A stretch of 33,779 nucleotides of DNA from an uncultured Clostridia bacterium (GTDB lineage Bacteria > Bacillota > Clostridia > Oscillospirales > Acutalibacteraceae). Within the stretch, counting starts at the first letter, position 1, and every line of letters begins with the position of its first letter. Position numbers and translations under genes: made by a program. Below the pieces are notes generated by a model. That model was not told the DNA's origin. It was given only the letters and a program-made list of their open reading frames with translations, and made no database searches. Below are positions 24,674-33,649 of this stretch, in pieces. The DNA is taken from contig CALWUY010000060.1 in the NCBI GenBank assembly GCA_944384855.1, forward strand, positions 1 through 33,779, given 5' to 3'.

Positions 24674-25408
24674 CTAAATCTCTATATTGTGCTTTTTGAG
24701 CAATTTTTTGTCTTTTTCGGACAAGATATAGCTTTCAAACATATCGGGACGTTTGGCTTTTGTGATCAAAATAGACTGTATCTTTCTCCATTCGTCAATT
24801 TTCGCGTGATTTCCCGACAGCAAAACTTCGGGGACTTCGCGGCTGTTCCATATGGCCGGTCTCGTATACTGCGGATATTCAAGCAGACCCGCAAAATGAC
24901 TTTCTTCTTCAAAACAGATGTCATCGGATAAAACTCCCGGAAGCATCCTGCAGACAGCATCTGCCACAACAAGCGCCGGAAGCTCTCCACCGGTGAGTAC
25001 GAAATCTCCGATAGACAGCTCTTCATCAACTATTTCGTCAATGACACGCTGGTCTATGCCTTCGTAGTGCCCGCACAGAAGTACCAGCCGGTCAAGACGC
25101 GAAAGCTCAACAGCCTTTTGCTGGTCAAACTTTTTACCCTTAGGAGACATATATATCAGATGAGGCTTCTGTTCACCCTCGCTGTAAAGACTGTTAAAAC
25201 AGTTATATATAGGGTCTGCCGCCATTATCATACCCATTCCGCCGCCGTAGGGCATATCATCCACCTTGTTGTGCTTGTTTCCCGAAAAGTCTCTGATATC
25301 CGTACATACGATTTTAACTTTTCCGGCTTTCTGAGCACGTCCGATAATACTCTCGCTCAAAACTCTTTCGCACATTTCGGGGAAAAGGGTAAGTATATCA
25401 ATCCTCAT
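24674..25408 (-). CDS. trmD: tRNA (guanine-N1)-methyltransferase TrmD
   Basis: TrmD makes m1G37 in tRNAs with G36, which guards against frameshifting. The 244-residue product has the knotted SPOUT signatures LVLLCGHYEGIDQRV and SIGDFVLTGGELPALVVADAVCRMLPGVL, and the N terminus MRIDILTLFPEM. I start at the ATG at 25408. It overlaps the rimM stop by 11 bases, so the two are translationally linked. It is last in the prfC-rimM-trmD operon. I see no strong terminator in the interval before the HPr promoter. rpsP and rplS, which often flank rimM-trmD, are absent. Confidence 0.96.
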   Translation of the reverse strand: MRIDILTLFPEMCERVLSESIIGRAQKAGKVKIVCTDIRDFSGNKHNKVDDMPYGGGMGMIMAADPIYNCFNSLYSEGEQKPHLIYMSPKGKKFDQQKAVELSRLDRLVLLCGHYEGIDQRVIDEIVDEELSIGDFVLTGGELPALVVADAVCRMLPGVLSDDICFEEESHFAGLLEYPQYTRPAIWNSREVPEVLLSGNHAKIDEWRKIQSILITKAKRPDMFESYILSEKDKKLLKKHNIEI

Positions 25409-25910
25409 CGTCAAATATCCCCTTTAATATGTGTATTGACACTTCTTTGTTTTGGGTATCGACTTTTTCTATTACATCTTCAATCGCAGGAACGAGGTAT
25501 TCTTTGCCGTTTTTTGAAATATGCCACACATCGTTTGCACCTGTTGAGGATACCTCGCTCAAAATGCCGAGCACATCCTTGCTGTCGGCATCCGTGACGG
25601 TGCAGCCTATAAGATCATCTATAAAATACCTGCCGTCCGGTAAAATCACATCGTCGCGGTCGATATATATTATTTTATTCCTTAATGCTTCGGCTTTCTC
25701 TATGGAGTCTATCCCGCTGAAAGCCATAAGAACAATATTGCCGTGAGGCTGCACCCAGCTTACATCAAGTTTTCTGTTTCCTTCACTGTCTGCGTATAAG
25801 TTTTTGAACTGCTTTAAAAAATCTGCAGAATCGCACCAAGGCTGCACTCGCACAGCGCCTTTTACTCCGTGTGTGCCGACAATTTTTCCTGTTTCAAGAT
25901 ATTGTTTCAT
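25398..25910 (-). CDS. rimM: 16S rRNA processing protein RimM
   Basis: RimM is a ribosome maturation factor that binds S19 and helps form the head of the 30S subunit. The 170-residue product starts MKQYLETGKIVGTHGVKGAVRV, the usual N-terminal beta-barrel start. It has the PRC-barrel domain around DLIGCTVTDADSKDVLGILSEV and the conserved tail LVPAIEDVIEKVD. It begins 7 bases after prfC and overlaps trmD, a classic pair. Confidence 0.95.
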   Translation of the reverse strand: MKQYLETGKIVGTHGVKGAVRVQPWCDSADFLKQFKNLYADSEGNRKLDVSWVQPHGNIVLMAFSGIDSIEKAEALRNKIIYIDRDDVILPDGRYFIDDLIGCTVTDADSKDVLGILSEVSSTGANDVWHISKNGKEYLVPAIEDVIEKVDTQNKEVSIHILKGIFDDED

Positions 25911-25917
25911 AATTTTA

Positions 25918-27510
25918 TTAATCCTTACTGAAATCTTCTAAAATCAGACCTTCGTTCTTCTCAAGCGCCCAGTTTATATTCCATTCACTTGTAAAAATAA
26001 GCAGATTGTTTCCTTTAAAATCCTGTACCCATTTTGTGTCAGAAGTAAGATTCAGCTTTTTTATGTCAAGATCTTTGTTTTTTATCCAGCGTATAAACTG
26101 ATATGAAAGGTCATTACGCGTTACATCGACATTGTATTCATTTTTCAGCCGGTATTCAAGCACCTCGAACTGAAGAACTCCCACAACGCCTACAATGACA
26201 CGTTCCATACCTGTGTTCGGCTCGTGAAATATCTGTATAGCGCCTTCCTGAGCTATCTGTTCGACTCCCTTGACAAACTGTTTTCTTTTCAGCGAGTCCT
26301 TATGCTCAATAATTGAAAAATGTTCGGGAGCAAATGTGGGTATGCCTTCAAATTTAACCTTTCTGGACGCACAGCACACCGTATCGCCTATAGAATATAT
26401 TCCCGGGTCGAATACGCCTATAATATCTCCGGCATAGGCTTCATTTATTATCTGTCTTTCATCTGCCATCATTTGCTGAGGCTGGGAAAGTCTTACGGTT
26501 TTTCCGGTCTGAACATGATAATAATCCGCGCCGCGTTCGAATTTTCCCGAACAAATTCTGAAAAAGGTTATACGGTCACGGTGATTTTTATTCATGTTTG
26601 CCTGTATTTTAAAAGCAAACGCGGAGAAAGTTTCTTCAAAGGGACTTATCTCTTGGTCTCCTGATTTTCTCGCAAGAGGAGAAGTTGTCATTTTAAGAAA
26701 GTTTTCCAGAAATGGTTCCACTCCGAAGTTTGTAAGCGCCGAGCCGAAAAATACCGGGGTGAGTTCGCCGCAGCGTACCTTTTCAATATCAAATTCAAAA
26801 CTTGCACCGTCTAAAAGCTCTATCTGTTCAACCAGTTCCTCGCGCAAATACGGCCCTATCAGTTCATCAAGCTTATCAACATCTGTAATGTCGCAGGGGG
26901 TGGGCTTTATCCTTTCCTGCCCTCTGTGAAGGTCGCTGAAAGTAAGTATTTCCCGCTTATCGCGGTCAAAAACTCCCTTAAAACTTACTCCGCAGCTTAT
27001 CGGCCAGTTTACAGGATAAGTGCCTATACCGAATTCCTTTTCAAGTTCATCTAAAAGTTCAAACGGATCACGGGCTTCACGGTCCAATTTATTTATGAAT
27101 GTGAAAATAGGTATATGACGCATGGCGCATACCTTAAACAGCTTTCGTGTCTGAGCTTCAATGCCTTTTGCGGCATCTATAACCATTACCACGCTGTCTG
27201 CAGCCATTAAAGTCCTGTAAGTGTCTTCTGAAAAGTCCTGGTGCCCCGGAGTGTCAAGTATGTTAATGCAGTAACCTTCATATTCAAACTGCATTACCGA
27301 AGATGTTATTGAAATACCTCTTTGTTTTTCAAGTTCCATCCAGTCGCTTACCGCATGCTTTGCGGTAGCTTTGCCTTTAACGGAACCGGCGGTCTGAATG
27401 GCTCCTCCGTATAAGAGAAATTTTTCAGTCAAAGTGGTTTTGCCTGCGTCCGGGTGCGAAATGATTGCAAATGTGCGACGTCTTTCTATTTCGTGTTTTA
27501 AATCTGCCAC
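25918..27510 (-). CDS. prfC: Peptide chain release factor 3
   Basis: RF3 is a GTPase that removes RF1 or RF2 from the ribosome after peptide release. The 530-residue product has the family length. The P-loop HPDAGKTT lies at residues 19-26, G2/G3 at KQRGISITSS and ILDTPGHQDFSEDTY, and the NKLD base-recognition site at about residue 140. The RF3-specific C-terminal domain follows. It leads the operon with rimM and trmD, which is not its usual partner set, and has its own promoter with 17-bp spacing. Confidence 0.95.
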   Translation of the reverse strand: MADLKHEIERRRTFAIISHPDAGKTTLTEKFLLYGGAIQTAGSVKGKATAKHAVSDWMELEKQRGISITSSVMQFEYEGYCINILDTPGHQDFSEDTYRTLMAADSVVMVIDAAKGIEAQTRKLFKVCAMRHIPIFTFINKLDREARDPFELLDELEKEFGIGTYPVNWPISCGVSFKGVFDRDKREILTFSDLHRGQERIKPTPCDITDVDKLDELIGPYLREELVEQIELLDGASFEFDIEKVRCGELTPVFFGSALTNFGVEPFLENFLKMTTSPLARKSGDQEISPFEETFSAFAFKIQANMNKNHRDRITFFRICSGKFERGADYYHVQTGKTVRLSQPQQMMADERQIINEAYAGDIIGVFDPGIYSIGDTVCCASRKVKFEGIPTFAPEHFSIIEHKDSLKRKQFVKGVEQIAQEGAIQIFHEPNTGMERVIVGVVGVLQFEVLEYRLKNEYNVDVTRNDLSYQFIRWIKNKDLDIKKLNLTSDTKWVQDFKGNNLLIFTSEWNINWALEKNEGLILEDFSKD

Positions 27511-27556
27511 AAAATTACTCCTTTAACAAAAACTGTAAAATCTATCAAACCTTAAA

Positions 27557-27585
27557 ATTATATCATATTGTCTGCAGTTTATCAA
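27557..27585 (-). promoter_or_regulatory. Promoter of the prfC-rimM-trmD operon
   Basis: On the minus strand, TTGATA (27580-27585) and TATAAT (27557-27562) are separated by 17 bp. AAAGGAG precedes the ATG at 27510. Confidence 0.82.
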
Positions 27586-27594
27586 GATTTTATA

Positions 27595-28230
27595 TCAGTG
27601 TATGCAATTTTCGTCAAAAAAAGATAAATCAATATCCTTAATAACCGTCGAAGCCGCATTTTCAGAGCATACCGAAATAAAAAAATCGTCTTTTTTTACA
27701 GTAAATATTTTATCTTTTATATCTTTGTCGGTTACCGAGGTTTTGAAAAAAGGCACTGATATTCCGCTTCCGTTATATTTGGCAAATGCTTCTTTTGCGG
27801 TCCAAATCTCAAAAAAAGCAAAATCGGGATTTGAACTGTTTTTAATATAATCATTCTCGCCCGCCGTGAAATAACGTTGCGCGACCCGCAAGTCAGGATT
27901 TCTGTATTTTTCAATGTCGATTCCGATTTCTGAGTTTGAAACCGCAACAGCTACTGCGCTGCCGCTGTGGGATATATTAAAATAAAAATTGCGCGGATAT
28001 TTCAAATAGGGTTTTCCTGATTTCGGACGTACAAATGCTATTTGACTGTTGTCTATATTCATTTTTTTAATGATGACGGTTCTGAGTACGGCTTCTCCCA
28101 AAACGGAAGTAATGTATTTAATATCTGAGGCACCGTCGGCTTTATGCAGTCTGTCCTCAGGCAAAAGCTCAGCAGGAATATCATCAAGGTTAAGGACATC
28201 TGCGTTTTTAAAAAAATATACGTTTGACAT
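27595..28230 (-). CDS. Sfp-type 4'-phosphopantetheinyl transferase
   Basis: The enzyme moves phosphopantetheine from CoA onto a serine of acyl or peptidyl carrier proteins. The 211-residue product has the family motifs in order: SGKPYL (71-76), FNISHSG (84-90), GIDIE (103-107, with the metal-binding D105 and E107) and W143-T-A-K-E-A-F-A-K. This is the longer Sfp/HetI type, not AcpS. No carrier-protein synthase genes are near, so it may serve the fatty acid ACP or a distant cluster. It has its own promoter and sits just upstream of the prfC promoter. Confidence 0.88.
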   Translation of the reverse strand: MSNVYFFKNADVLNLDDIPAELLPEDRLHKADGASDIKYITSVLGEAVLRTVIIKKMNIDNSQIAFVRPKSGKPYLKYPRNFYFNISHSGSAVAVAVSNSEIGIDIEKYRNPDLRVAQRYFTAGENDYIKNSSNPDFAFFEIWTAKEAFAKYNGSGISVPFFKTSVTDKDIKDKIFTVKKDDFFISVCSENAASTVIKDIDLSFFDENCIH

Positions 28231-28264
28231 AAAACACCTCAGTATGCCGGATATAGTTTAGCAT

Positions 28265-28293
28265 ATTATATTATATTTACATTATTTTTTCAA
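28265..28293 (-). promoter_or_regulatory. Promoter of the phosphopantetheinyl transferase gene
   Basis: On the minus strand, TTGAAA (28288-28293) and TATAAT (28265-28270) are separated by 17 bp, ahead of an AGGTG site before the ATG at 28230. Confidence 0.72.
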
Positions 28294-28350
28294 CTCATCC
28301 TTCCGAAAACCGTTGTTGAATAATTAATAGCCGGGATTTTAAAAAAACTA

Positions 28351-28380
28351 TTGACAAACTATAGTGTTTAGTGGGATAAT
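28351..28380 (+). promoter_or_regulatory. Promoter of the rsmD-coaD run
   Basis: TTGACA (28351-28356) and GATAAT (28375-28380) are separated by 18 bp in the divergent gap to the phosphopantetheinyl transferase gene. Confidence 0.7.
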
Positions 28381-28436
28381 ATGTAAGGTATTATAATAAT
28401 GTATTATTATGCCTAATTATATTTTTGGTGATGTTA

Positions 28437-28982
28437 ATGCGTGTTATTACCGGATTGGCTAAGGGCAAGCGTCTTGTGACTCCGCCCGGTCTTGATGTGC
28501 GTCCCACTCCGGAAAGAGTGAAGGAAGGATTGTTCAGCGCACTTCATTTTGATATTGAGGGCAGAAGGGTACTCGATTTGTTTTCGGGTTCCGGTCAGTT
28601 GGGTATTGAGGCTTTGAGCCGCGGAGCTGAGTCTGCGGTTTTGGTTGACAGCTCGTCTGATTCTATAAAGATTTCAAAAAGAAATATAGAAATCTGCGGT
28701 TTTCAAGACCGTGCAAAGACTGTGCAGGCGGATTATTCGGAGTTTTGTGCAATGTGCAGGGATACATTTGACATAGTATTTTTAGATCCTCCTTACAAGG
28801 CGGGGCTTTTGATGCCGGCTGTCAGAGCGGTACTTCCGCTGATGAGCGATTACGGATATATCGTATGCGAGCATCCGCCTGAAGTTGAGCCTGAATGTAA
28901 AGTCGGAGGGTTCGCTGTTTACCGTAAATATCGTTACGGAAAAGTATTGGTTACAGTTTACAGAAAAGAGGACCGAATATGA
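28437..28982 (+). CDS. rsmD: 16S rRNA (guanine966-N2)-methyltransferase RsmD
   Basis: RsmD methylates G966 of 16S rRNA. The 181-residue product starts MRVITGLAKGKRLVTPPG, which aligns with the family start. It has the SAM-binding VLDLFSGSGQLGIEALSRGA and the catalytic FLDPPY. I choose the ATG at 28437 over the earlier in-frame ATG (28431) or TTG (28425) by family alignment, although the ribosome site there (GGTGAT) is weak. Its stop overlaps the coaD start by 4 bases, the common rsmD-coaD pairing. Confidence 0.93.
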   Translation: MRVITGLAKGKRLVTPPGLDVRPTPERVKEGLFSALHFDIEGRRVLDLFSGSGQLGIEALSRGAESAVLVDSSSDSIKISKRNIEICGFQDRAKTVQADYSEFCAMCRDTFDIVFLDPPYKAGLLMPAVRAVLPLMSDYGYIVCEHPPEVEPECKVGGFAVYRKYRYGKVLVTVYRKEDRI

Positions 28983-29467
28983 AAGACAAGGTTATAGCAA
29001 TATGTCCGGGAAGTTTTGATCCCGTAACATACGGTCATCTTGATATCATAACCAGAGCTTCAAAGATGTTTTACAAGGTTATCGTGGTTGTAGCGGGGAA
29101 TGTCACAAAGAATTGTTCGTTCACTCCTGAAGAAAGAGTTGAAATGATAGAAAAATGCGTATCCGAACTGAGTAATGTTTCGGTTGAGCATTACGAAGGT
29201 CTGCTTGCAGATTATGCGGCAAGTGTCGGAGCTACGGCAATTATAAAGGGACTTAGAGCAATGTCTGATTTTGAGTACGAATTTCAGATGGCTCTTACCA
29301 ATAAAAAGCTTAATCCTAATGTTGAGACCCTGTTTCTTACAACAGCAGCAGAAAACATGTATTTAAGTTCGAGTATGGTGAAGCAGATAGCCTTTATGGG
29401 CGGCGATATCAGCAGTTTTGTGCCTGAAGTTATAAGACAGGATATAATAAACAGGATAAGAAAATAA
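28979..29467 (+). CDS. coaD: Phosphopantetheine adenylyltransferase
   Basis: CoaD makes dephospho-CoA from phosphopantetheine and ATP. The 162-residue product has the nucleotidyltransferase motif T17-Y-G-H20 in CPGSFDPVTYGHLDII and the second signature LSSSMVKQIA near the C terminus. It overlaps rsmD by 4 bases (ATGA), and the coiled-coil gene follows within 31 bases. A phosphopantetheinyl transferase gene sits divergently just upstream of this run, so two steps of CoA use lie side by side; this may be chance. Confidence 0.96.
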   Translation: MKDKVIAICPGSFDPVTYGHLDIITRASKMFYKVIVVVAGNVTKNCSFTPEERVEMIEKCVSELSNVSVEHYEGLLADYAASVGATAIIKGLRAMSDFEYEFQMALTNKKLNPNVETLFLTTAAENMYLSSSMVKQIAFMGGDISSFVPEVIRQDIINRIRK

Positions 29468-29497
29468 ATGATACCGAATTCGGTGGAGGATGAAAAA

Positions 29498-29959
29498 ATG
29501 ACATTAGATGAATTATTGGAACAGTTTGACGAATTACTTGACGGAGGAATAAAGATTCCGGGTAAGAAGACATTGGTAGATGTAGAGAAGCTTAGGGCGG
29601 TAGTAGATGAAATACGGCTAAATATTCCTGCAGAAATCAAGCAGGCAAAGGGAATAGTAGCTGACCGTGCGGATATAATTACCAATGCGAAGCGCGAGGC
29701 GGACGGTATAATACGCAATGCGGAAGAACGTGCGAAAGCGATGGTTGCTCAGGAGGAAATAGTTAAGCTTTCACAGGCCAAGGCTGCCGAGATTATTGCC
29801 GGAGCTCAGACCAAAAGCCGAGAGATGCGCAAGGCGGCACAGGATTTTGTTGACGACATTATGCGCAGGGCAGATGAGGGACTTACAGCCAATTTAGGAG
29901 AGGTTCGCAAGACAAGAGCTGCATTGAAACAGCAGATACCCACAGCCAAAGAGCAGTAA
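29498..29959 (+). CDS. Coiled-coil protein resembling ATP synthase b subunit/DivIVA-like ATPase annotation
   Basis: The 153-residue product has no membrane segment. Residues 1-30 are acidic (MTLDELLEQFDELLDGG). Residues from about 30 to the end are charged, alanine-rich and predicted to be helical coiled coil. It resembles proteins often labelled 'ATPase' downstream of coaD in Clostridia, though no P-loop is present. I choose the ATG at 29498 because GGAGG at 29485-29489 sits 8 bases before it; an ATG at 29468 has no site. A role in division or cell shape, as in DivIVA-like proteins, is only a guess. Confidence 0.75.
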   Translation: MTLDELLEQFDELLDGGIKIPGKKTLVDVEKLRAVVDEIRLNIPAEIKQAKGIVADRADIITNAKREADGIIRNAEERAKAMVAQEEIVKLSQAKAAEIIAGAQTKSREMRKAAQDFVDDIMRRADEGLTANLGEVRKTRAALKQQIPTAKEQ

Positions 29960-29994
29960 TGCTGAGGGCGGTTTGAGCCGTAAGAATTTGCTGA

Positions 29995-30043
29995 AAAAGG
30001 GGAGCCGTCTCATTAATTCAGGGTTAATGAGATAGTTCCTTTT
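29995..30043 (+). terminator. Hairpin between the coiled-coil gene and ileS
   Basis: TCTCATTAA (30008-30016) pairs with TTAATGAGA (30024-30032). An outer AAAAGG/CCTTTT pairing closes a small internal loop, and a T-rich run follows. It is either a terminator or an attenuator. No T-box sequence is present. Confidence 0.6.
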
Positions 30044-30071
30044 GGTTTTAATTTGAAAGGGGCACTTTTTG

Positions 30072-33000
30072 GTGTATAACAGTATTTCACCCAACGTAAA
30101 CTTTGTTGAAGAAGAGAAAAAAATAGAAAAATTTTGGACAGATGCTAAAATATTTGAGAAAAGCGTCGACACAAGAGCAAAGGGCGAACCGTATGTATTT
30201 TATGACGGTCCTCCTACGGCTAACGGCAAACCGCATATAGGGCATGTTTTAACCAGAGTCATAAAAGACATGATTCCTCGTTACAGAACAATGAAGGGAT
30301 ATATGGTACCCAGAAAAGCCGGATGGGACACTCATGGGTTACCGGTTGAGCTTGAGGTTGAAAAGCAGCTTGGGCTTGACGGCAAGGAACAGATTGAGGA
30401 ATACGGGTTAGCTCCCTTTATAGACCACTGTAAGGAAAGTGTATGGAAATATAAAGGCATGTGGGAAGACTTTTCAAAAACCGTAGGTTTTTGGGCTGAT
30501 ATGGAGAACCCGTATGTTACCTATCATAATGATTTTATAGAATCTGAATGGTGGGCATTAAAGAAGATTTATGAAAAGGGCCTTTTGTATAAAGGCTTTA
30601 AAATAGTGCCTTACTGTCCGAGATGCGGGACTCCGCTTTCATCTCACGAAGTTGCCCAGGGGTACAAAAGCGTTAAAGAACGCAGTGCGGTAGTACGTTT
30701 CAAGGTTGTGGGAGAGGACGCATATTTTCTTGCGTGGACCACTACTCCATGGACATTGCCGTCCAATGTTGCACTTTGTGTAAATCCGGATGAAGTTTAC
30801 TGCAAGGTAAAAGCCAATGACGGGTATACTTATTATATGGCCAAGGCATTACTTGATAAGGTTTTAGGTAAGTTAGCATCAGAGGAAAAACCGGCGTACG
30901 AAATACTCGAAGAATATTCCGGTAAGGATTTGGAGTATAAAGAGTATGAGCCGTTGTTTGAATATGTAAAACCGGTATGTCAGAAACAGAATAAAAAAGG
31001 ATTTTTTATAACATGCGATAGTTATGTAACCATGACAGACGGTACGGGAATAGTTCATATAGCTCCTGCGTTCGGTGAGGATGACGCACAGGTAGGCAGA
31101 AAATATGATTTGCCTTTTGTACAGTTTGTTGACGGAAAAGGGGAGATGACTGAAGAAACGCCGTATGCGGGAACATTCGTTAAGAAAGCGGATCCGCTTG
31201 TTCTGACGGATTTGGAAAAGGCAGGACTTCTGTTTGACGCGCCGAAGTTTGAACATGACTATCCGCATTGCTGGCGCTGTGACACACCTCTCATTTATTA
31301 CGCGAGGGAGTCATGGTTTATAAAAATGACGGCGGTCAAGGAAGATCTTATACGCAATAATGACACGGTTAACTGGATACCTGAAAGTATAGGCAAGGGC
31401 CGGTTCGGAGACTGGCTTAAGAATGTTCAGGACTGGGGTATATCCCGCAACAGATATTGGGGAACACCGTTAAATATCTGGACCTGCGAGTGCGGACACA
31501 GGCATTCTATAGGCAGTATTGAAGAGTTAAAGTCAATGTCGGATAACTGTCCGGATGATATAGAGCTTCACAGGCCTTATATAGACGCGGTAACCATTAA
31601 ATGTCCGAAATGCTCAAAGCAAATGCACAGGGTTCCCGAAGTGATTGACTGCTGGTTTGATTCGGGTGCAATGCCGTTTGCTCAGCATCATTATCCGTTT
31701 GAAAACAAAGAGCTGTTTGAATCACAGTTTCCTGCTGATTTCATTTCGGAAGCGGTAGACCAGACGAGAGGCTGGTTTTACTCATTGCTTGCGATATCGA
31801 CCTTAATATTCAATAAGGCGCCTTATAAAAATGTAATTGTCTTAGGGCATGTACAGGATGAAAACGGCCAGAAGATGAGCAAATCGAAGGGTAATGCAGT
31901 AGATCCTTTTGAAGCGCTTGAAAAGTTCGGGGCGGACGCTATACGCTGGTATTTTTATACTAATTCGGCGCCGTGGCTGCCAAACCGTTTTCATGACAAA
32001 GCTGTAATAGAGGGACAGCGAAAGTTTATGGGTACTTTATGGAACACATACGCTTTTTATCTGCTCTATGCTGAAATAGATAAATTTGATCCGACTAAAT
32101 ATAATATCAAGGATTACAAGCTTACGGTTATGGACAAATGGCTGTTGTCAAGACTGAACTCTACCGTGAAGGAAGTTGACGACAATCTTGCCAACTACCG
32201 TATACCTGAAGCGGCAAGGGCCTTGCAGAAATTTGTTGATGAAATGAGTAACTGGTATGTAAGGCGTTGCAGGGAGCGTTACTGGATTCAAGGTATAACC
32301 GACGATAAAACAGCAGCGTATCTAACTCTTTACACAGCGTTGGTTACAATATCCAAAGCGGCTGCGCCGATGATACCGTTTATGACTGAAAGCATATATC
32401 AGAATTTAGTAAGAAACCTTGATAAAGATGCACCTGAAAGCATTCATCTGTGTGATTTTCCTAAAGTTAATGAAGAATATATAGACAAAAAATTGGAAGA
32501 GCAGATGGAGAGAGTTCTTGAAATAGTAGTTTTAGGCAGATCTGCAAGGAACGGCGCTTCATTAAAGAACCGTCAGCCTCTTTCGGTTATGTATGTAAAG
32601 CTGGAAGGCGAGCTGGAAAATCTGTATACAGATATTATACGGGATGAGCTTAATATCAAAAATGTTTACTTTACAGATAAAGTAGATGATTTTGTAACAT
32701 ACGAGTTCAAACCGCAGCTGAAAACATTAGGTCCGAAATACGGCAAGCGGTTAGGCGCAATCAGAGAAGCGCTGCAAAATATTGACGGCAGCGCTGCTAA
32801 GAAGCAGCTTGATGAGGCAGGTCGGCTGGTCCTGGTGCTTGAGGACGGGGATATAGAGCTTACCGCAGAGGATCTTTTGATAGAAGCCAAGCAAAAAGAG
32901 GGCTTTTATACCGTAAGCGATCGTGGAATCACGGTGGCAATTGATACTAAACTTACTGATGATCTTATTGAAGAAGGATTTGCAAGAGAGCTGGTAAGCA

Positions 33001-33239
33001 AATTACAGACAATGCGCAAGGAAGCCGGATTTAATGTGACAGATCATATATCCATAGTATTAAAAGGCAGCAGGAAGGTTACCGATGTCGCGGTGGCAAG
33101 AGCCGAAGAAATCGGTGCTGATACCTTAGCGGAAACCATTACCGTAGGCGAGCCTTCAGGATTTGTAAAGGAATGGGATATTAACGGAGAAACAGTTACC
33201 ATAGGTATCAGGAAAGAAGGTGGCTCATGCAGTGAGTAA
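30072..33239 (+). CDS. ileS: Isoleucyl-tRNA synthetase, type 2 (IleRS2-like)
   Basis: IleRS charges tRNA-Ile with isoleucine and edits valine. The 1055-residue product has PHIGH at about 54-58 and KMSKS at 601-605. Zinc-type cysteine pairs are visible in CPRCGTPL, CWRCDTPL and CPKCSK. The run PRKAGWDTHGLPVELEVEKQLGLDG and the EYG/WWALKKIYEKGLLYKG segment match the eukaryote-like type 2 enzymes, which often tolerate mupirocin. The start is GTG at 30072, with AAAGGGG 10 bases upstream; a TTG just before it is less likely. It is the only ileS in the window. Confidence 0.93.
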   Translation: MYNSISPNVNFVEEEKKIEKFWTDAKIFEKSVDTRAKGEPYVFYDGPPTANGKPHIGHVLTRVIKDMIPRYRTMKGYMVPRKAGWDTHGLPVELEVEKQLGLDGKEQIEEYGLAPFIDHCKESVWKYKGMWEDFSKTVGFWADMENPYVTYHNDFIESEWWALKKIYEKGLLYKGFKIVPYCPRCGTPLSSHEVAQGYKSVKERSAVVRFKVVGEDAYFLAWTTTPWTLPSNVALCVNPDEVYCKVKANDGYTYYMAKALLDKVLGKLASEEKPAYEILEEYSGKDLEYKEYEPLFEYVKPVCQKQNKKGFFITCDSYVTMTDGTGIVHIAPAFGEDDAQVGRKYDLPFVQFVDGKGEMTEETPYAGTFVKKADPLVLTDLEKAGLLFDAPKFEHDYPHCWRCDTPLIYYARESWFIKMTAVKEDLIRNNDTVNWIPESIGKGRFGDWLKNVQDWGISRNRYWGTPLNIWTCECGHRHSIGSIEELKSMSDNCPDDIELHRPYIDAVTIKCPKCSKQMHRVPEVIDCWFDSGAMPFAQHHYPFENKELFESQFPADFISEAVDQTRGWFYSLLAISTLIFNKAPYKNVIVLGHVQDENGQKMSKSKGNAVDPFEALEKFGADAIRWYFYTNSAPWLPNRFHDKAVIEGQRKFMGTLWNTYAFYLLYAEIDKFDPTKYNIKDYKLTVMDKWLLSRLNSTVKEVDDNLANYRIPEAARALQKFVDEMSNWYVRRCRERYWIQGITDDKTAAYLTLYTALVTISKAAAPMIPFMTESIYQNLVRNLDKDAPESIHLCDFPKVNEEYIDKKLEEQMERVLEIVVLGRSARNGASLKNRQPLSVMYVKLEGELENLYTDIIRDELNIKNVYFTDKVDDFVTYEFKPQLKTLGPKYGKRLGAIREALQNIDGSAAKKQLDEAGRLVLVLEDGDIELTAEDLLIEAKQKEGFYTVSDRGITVAIDTKLTDDLIEEGFARELVSKLQTMRKEAGFNVTDHISIVLKGSRKVTDVAVARAEEIGADTLAETITVGEPSGFVKEWDINGETVTIGIRKEGGSCSE

Positions 33240-33561
33240 TTCAGAAAATGAAATGGTTTTTGAGGATATAAGTTCATCTTCGCCTTATGCGAAAAAGGTG
33301 TCTGCTGCGGAGGTTTACGCCGAAGGGGCATTTAAGAATATTGACAAGGTAATTAAGGCAATTTCATTTTTGATTTCTATAGGAACATTTCTGATTTTTG
33401 CCGGGATTGCGGTTGCCTTGGCTATTTTTGATCCGGTTTTCATTATTTTATCAATCGGACTGGCAATATTCGGAATACTGTTTTCGCTGATTCTTTTGTT
33501 TTTAATTTACGGGCTGGGTCATATAATAACTCAGAACAAAGAGATATTAAGACGTCTTTAA
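33232..33561 (+). CDS. Small membrane protein, function unknown
   Basis: The 109-residue product starts at the GTG at 33232, with AAGAAGG about 11 bases upstream, and overlaps the ileS stop by 8 bases. The first 40 residues are polar and acidic. Two hydrophobic helices follow (about 45-67 and 72-97), then a short basic end. I do not recognise a family. The in-frame GTG at 33220 is not preceded by a site. It is translationally linked to ileS and ends before a strong palindrome. Confidence 0.7.
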   Translation: MSNSENEMVFEDISSSSPYAKKVSAAEVYAEGAFKNIDKVIKAISFLISIGTFLIFAGIAVALAIFDPVFIILSIGLAIFGILFSLILLFLIYGLGHIITQNKEILRRL

Positions 33562-33615
33562 AGATTGAATAGAATTTCGGTTTCGGGCGGAAATCGAATT
33601 CAGTACAGTAAAGAT

Positions 33616-33649
33616 ACGGGCAATCTGATTAATTAATCAGATTGCCCGT
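33616..33649. terminator. Palindromic terminator after the ileS run
   Basis: A perfect 34-bp palindrome (ACGGGCAATCTGATTAA and its complement) has a short T-rich tail on the plus side. It ends the ileS transcript and sits just before the IS end. Confidence 0.85.

Noticed and set aside
29960-30071. T-box leader for ileS
   Set aside because: There is no AGGGTGGNACCGCG-type T-box sequence and the gap is too short for a standard T-box leader.
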